Shown here: positions 6,257 to 9,219 of the stretch, piece by piece | How positions within the stretch are numbered: the first letter of the stretch is position 1 | Layout of the letters: every line of letters starts with the position of its first letter | Assembly: GCA_964370795.1 (NCBI GenBank) | Contig: CAYJME010000135.1 | Coordinates: 1-9,219, forward strand | DNA from: JAHFOW01 sp964370795 | GTDB taxonomy: Bacteria; Planctomycetota; Brocadiia; Brocadiales; Brocadiaceae | Length of the DNA stretch: 9,219 nt | Reading direction: 5' to 3' | Translations under genes and position numbers: made by a program | Notes under the pieces: generated by a model | Seen by the model: only the letters and a program-made list of their open reading frames with translations | The model's database searches: none | Told to the model about the DNA's origin: nothing

Positions 6257-8507
6257 TGCTGCTGCTCATACGCGTGGCGAATCTCAATACATAGATGATA
6301 TGCCCCTGCCGGGAGAAATGCTCTATGCCAGCGTGTTCTCTTCTCCTGTGATGCACGGGAAAATAGTTTCATTGCATACTGAAGACGCATACTCGTTGCA
6401 GGGAGTAGTTACTGTTTTAACTTCAAAAGACATCCCTGGTGAGAACCAGATTGGCCCGATCATCCATGATGAAGAATTGCTGGCGAGCAGTGAAGTATGC
6501 TATGTTGGACAGCCCGTGGCAATAGTAGTGGGAACGAGCACGGAAATTACGCTGGAGGGTGTTAAAAGAATTGCCATGAACGTTACCGAACTCCCTGCGG
6601 TTACTGATCCGAAGGAGGCTTTTCTGCAGGGTAAAATTATTGGCGCTCCGAGGACATTCACACTCGGGGATGTGGATGCAGTATGGCAAAATTGCGACTT
6701 TATTGTAGAAGGTACCTGCGATATCGGTGGTCAGGAGCATGTTTATCTAGAAACCCAGCGGGCACGTGCAATTCCACAGGAAGGGAAGAGTATCCGTATT
6801 CATTCATCAACGCAGAGTCCCAATGCCGTGCAGCGGCACGCAGCAAAAATCCTGGGAATCCCCGCTTCTTCCATCGAGGTGGATGTTAAACGACTCGGAG
6901 GCGCATTTGGCGGCAAAGAGGATCAGGCAACACCGTGGGCATGTATAGCAGCCCTTGCGGCCTGGCATACCCGAAAACCGGTGGAACTGGTACTCAGACG
7001 GGCTGACGATATCAGGATGACGGGTAAACGGCATCCGTATAAATCCGACTTTAAAATTGGCGTAAGCAAAGAGGGCAAGATACTGGCGTATGAGGTCAAA
7101 CATTACCAGAACTCCGGAGCCACATCGGATTTATCTACCGCAGTTTTGGAAAGGACACTCTTTCACAGCACGAATAGTTATTTTATCCCGAATGTGCGGA
7201 TATTTGGAGTCTGTTGCCGAACCAACCTCTTATCAAATACCGCTTTTCGGGGTTTTGGCGCTCCCCAGGGGATGTTTGTCGTGGAAAGTGCCATTACAAA
7301 AGTCTCTGAAAAATTGGGCATACCACGGGAAGAGCTTCAGCAGAAAAATCTCCTGAAGGAAAACGACCTTTTTCCTTACGGCCAACGCGCAAGGAATTGC
7401 CATATTGGGGACACATGGAATAAGGCAACAGAAAGATATGATTTACCAAAAATTCGTCAGGATATCGAGGACTATAACCAGACCCATTTTGAGACGAAAA
7501 AGGGGTTGGCCCTGATGCCGGTTTGTTTCGGTATCTCTTTTACAACAACCTATATGAACCAGGCGAGCGCCTTAGTTCATGTATATACTGACGGCAGTGT
7601 AAGTGTTTCAACCGGTGGAGTAGAGATGGGGCAGGGTCTGACTACCAATTTAGTTATTGCTGCCGCAAGAGCCTTTGGAATCGAAGGCCACCGCATCAAA
7701 ATCGAAACCACAAATACAACGCGCATTGCCAACATGTCGCCCAGCGCTGCCAGTTCAACAACCGTTTTAAATGGGAATGCAATGCTCAGAGCGATCCTGC
7801 AGATTCTTGACCGGCTGAAGTCTCTTATCATTCAAGAACTTCGTGTTCCGGACAAGGATAAAATTACCATCGTTAACGAGAAGGTTTTTTACGATGGCCA
7901 TGAAACAGGGTGGGGGTGGGAGCAATTGGTTCAAACCGCCTATTTAAATCGTATAGACCTTTCTGCACACGGTTTCTTTGCCTCACCAGAAATATATTTT
8001 GATAAAACAAAAGAAAAGGGACACCCCTTTGTTTATCACGTCGTCGGGACTGCTATTATCGAGGTAACCCTGGATTGCCTGCGTGGCACGTATGATATGA
8101 GCTCAGTAAAAATTGTGCATGATCCGGGCAGGCCGCTCAATGAACACGTCTATCGCGGTCAGATCGAGGGTGGTCTGGCTCAGGGATTGGGCTGGATGAC
8201 GATGGAAGACTTGAGGTTCAATGAAAAAGGGCAATTGCTTTCAGGTGACCTGGCAACTTATAAAGTCCCCGACGTATATTTTATGCCCGACGATATTAAG
8301 ATAGAGTTTCTGGAAAATGGAGAAATCCTGGGTCCTTATGGAAGCAAAGCGGTTGGTGAGCCACCCTTGATGTATGGGATTGGAATTTTCTTTGCACTCC
8401 GTTATGCCATGCTTGCCTTCAAGCCACACAAAGAGTTTACATTCGCTTCGCCCTTAACGCCAGAGCGTATCTTGTTGCAACTGTATTCAGAATATTTAAA
8501 TAAATAG
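6243..8507 (+). CDS. xdhB: Xanthine dehydrogenase large subunit, molybdopterin-binding
   Basis: XdhB holds the molybdenum cofactor and hydroxylates hypoxanthine and xanthine to urate. It has 754 residues (Rhodobacter XdhB is of similar size). An aldehyde oxidase/xanthine dehydrogenase a/b hammerhead domain covers about residues 1-110 ('HTRGESQYIDDMPLPGEM'), followed by the two MoCo-binding domains. 'GGAFGGKE' at 219-226 is the cofactor loop and ends in E226, the equivalent of bovine Glu802. 'AFRGFG' at 334-339 supplies R336 (bovine Arg880). 'CFGISF' at 428-433 supplies F429 (bovine Phe914). 'GGVEMGQG' is a further cofactor contact. 'VGEPP' supplies E706, the catalytic base (bovine Glu1261). 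Together these argue for xanthine dehydrogenase proper and against CO, aldehyde or nicotinate enzymes of the same family. No TAT signal or frameshift is seen. Confidence 0.94.
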   Translation: MERIDAAAHTRGESQYIDDMPLPGEMLYASVFSSPVMHGKIVSLHTEDAYSLQGVVTVLTSKDIPGENQIGPIIHDEELLASSEVCYVGQPVAIVVGTSTEITLEGVKRIAMNVTELPAVTDPKEAFLQGKIIGAPRTFTLGDVDAVWQNCDFIVEGTCDIGGQEHVYLETQRARAIPQEGKSIRIHSSTQSPNAVQRHAAKILGIPASSIEVDVKRLGGAFGGKEDQATPWACIAALAAWHTRKPVELVLRRADDIRMTGKRHPYKSDFKIGVSKEGKILAYEVKHYQNSGATSDLSTAVLERTLFHSTNSYFIPNVRIFGVCCRTNLLSNTAFRGFGAPQGMFVVESAITKVSEKLGIPREELQQKNLLKENDLFPYGQRARNCHIGDTWNKATERYDLPKIRQDIEDYNQTHFETKKGLALMPVCFGISFTTTYMNQASALVHVYTDGSVSVSTGGVEMGQGLTTNLVIAAARAFGIEGHRIKIETTNTTRIANMSPSAASSTTVLNGNAMLRAILQILDRLKSLIIQELRVPDKDKITIVNEKVFYDGHETGWGWEQLVQTAYLNRIDLSAHGFFASPEIYFDKTKEKGHPFVYHVVGTAIIEVTLDCLRGTYDMSSVKIVHDPGRPLNEHVYRGQIEGGLAQGLGWMTMEDLRFNEKGQLLSGDLATYKVPDVYFMPDDIKIEFLENGEILGPYGSKAVGEPPLMYGIGIFFALRYAMLAFKPHKEFTFASPLTPERILLQLYSEYLNK

Positions 8508-8537
8508 CGGTGGGACAATTTAATCGGGATAAAAGTT

Positions 8538-9219
8538 ATGTGGGAAGTTGTTGAGGAAGCTCTTCGTTTAACAGGCAAGAACGAACCTTTTGTCATGGTT
8601 ACCGTAACATGCACCAGAGGTTCCACCCCTCAGAAAGCCGGCGCTAAATTATTAGTTCGCCAGGATGGTAGCAGTGTAGGCACCCTCGGTGGTGGTTGTA
8701 TTGAAGGGGACATCTGGTATCTGGCCAAACAAATTTTACATGAACAGGGGAGGCCATTGTTGCGCAGGTATGATCTGAATGAATCATTTGCAGCCAGGGA
8801 TGGCATGGTCTGCGGCGGAACAATGTATTTTTTTCTGGACCCCATTTTGAAACCAGATTATTTTAAACCCTTTATCACCAAAATTATGCAGGCCTATCGT
8901 GGCGATTCACCCGTAGTTTTGGCAACCGTGGTCAATATTTCCCATAGTCAATCCAATTTAGGTTCAAAGTTGCTCGTTAAGGAAGATGGTTCTACCCAGG
9001 GAAGTTTAGGTGATCCGGAAACAGACCGTGAAGCAAGCGCCATTGGCCGTGCAATTGCTCCTTACGGTGACAACAAAATATTCCAGACAAGGGATGGCAG
9101 GGAAATCTTTATAGAGGGCTACACATCCCCGCCAACACTTGTTTTAATGGGCGGGGGGCACGTCAGCAAGGCAATTTCCAGGCTAGCAGCTACATTGGGA
9201 TTTCGCATCTATGTAATTG
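8538..9219 (+). CDS. xdhC: XdhC/CoxI-family molybdenum cofactor maturation protein (3' end cut by window)
   Basis: The open frame from ATG 8538 runs to the window edge without a stop (227 whole codons visible). XdhC binds the molybdenum cofactor, helps its sulfuration and hands it to XdhB; it is not part of the final enzyme. The N-terminal XdhC_CoxI domain shows 'TRGSTPQKAGAKLLV' (26-40) and 'GTLGGGCIEGDI' (48-59, with C54); 'MVCGG' (90-94, C92) is a further conserved Cys block. The start of the C-terminal Rossmann domain is 'LVLMGGGHVSKAISRLAATLG' at 201-221. The start lies 30 bases after xdhB, with a weak site (CGGGAT at about 8525-8530) before it. Family members are about 250-390 residues, so part of the Rossmann domain lies beyond the window. 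Its place after xdhB completes the usual A-B-C order. Confidence 0.92.
   Translation, partial: MWEVVEEALRLTGKNEPFVMVTVTCTRGSTPQKAGAKLLVRQDGSSVGTLGGGCIEGDIWYLAKQILHEQGRPLLRRYDLNESFAARDGMVCGGTMYFFLDPILKPDYFKPFITKIMQAYRGDSPVVLATVVNISHSQSNLGSKLLVKEDGSTQGSLGDPETDREASAIGRAIAPYGDNKIFQTRDGREIFIEGYTSPPTLVLMGGGHVSKAISRLAATLGFRIYVI

Noticed and set aside
1..9219. CRISPR array, tRNA or rRNA
   Set aside because: No regularly spaced repeats of 25-40 bases and no cloverleaf or conserved rRNA segments were seen on either strand.

Overview
The window holds a purine-oxidation operon that runs off the right edge. To its left is a more patchy, A/T-rich accessory region with a possible defence gene, an exported nuclease and two broken insertion sequences. 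The organism is bacterial: there are Shine-Dalgarno sites, overlapping genes, and IS200- and IS1634-type transposase remnants. The moderate G+C of the operon, the lower G+C on the left and the IS debris suggest an environmental, probably anaerobic or facultative bacterium. An anammox-type planctomycete or a similar lineage is possible, but nothing here fixes the taxon.

Layout. Bases 2-67 are probably the last codons of a gene that begins outside the window. Bases 130-1002 (+) encode a 290-residue protein whose C-terminal half matches the TIGR02391/Ymh family and carries an R-N-x-x-x-H motif of HEPN type. Bases 1003-1428 are non-coding between two convergent genes and contain a strong inverted repeat and a triple TTGTGCT repeat. 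Bases 1429-2472 (-) encode an exported DNA/RNA non-specific endonuclease of the Serratia-nuclease fold, with an added Cys/His knuckle at its C terminus. Bases about 2680-3146 are an IS graveyard: the middle of an IS1634-family transposase (+, frameshifted) abuts the 5' third of an IS200-family tnpA (-).

From 3360 onward everything reads rightward with short spacers: an AzgA/PbuG-type purine permease, xdhA ([2Fe-2S] plus FAD subunit), xdhB (molybdenum subunit, overlapping xdhA by 14 bases) and xdhC (maturation factor, cut by the window end). The inferred route is uptake of hypoxanthine, guanine or adenine by the permease, then hydroxylation of hypoxanthine and xanthine to urate by XdhAB, whose molybdenum cofactor is inserted and sulfurated with the help of XdhC. 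The cofactor ligands and the purine-contacting residues known from bovine and Rhodobacter enzymes are all present, so the enzyme looks intact and specific for purines.

I see no wholly new system. The items most worth a second look are the HEPN-type protein next to a truncated gene, the repeat-bearing intergenic region, the IS chimera, and the possible functional link between the exported nuclease and the purine operon.
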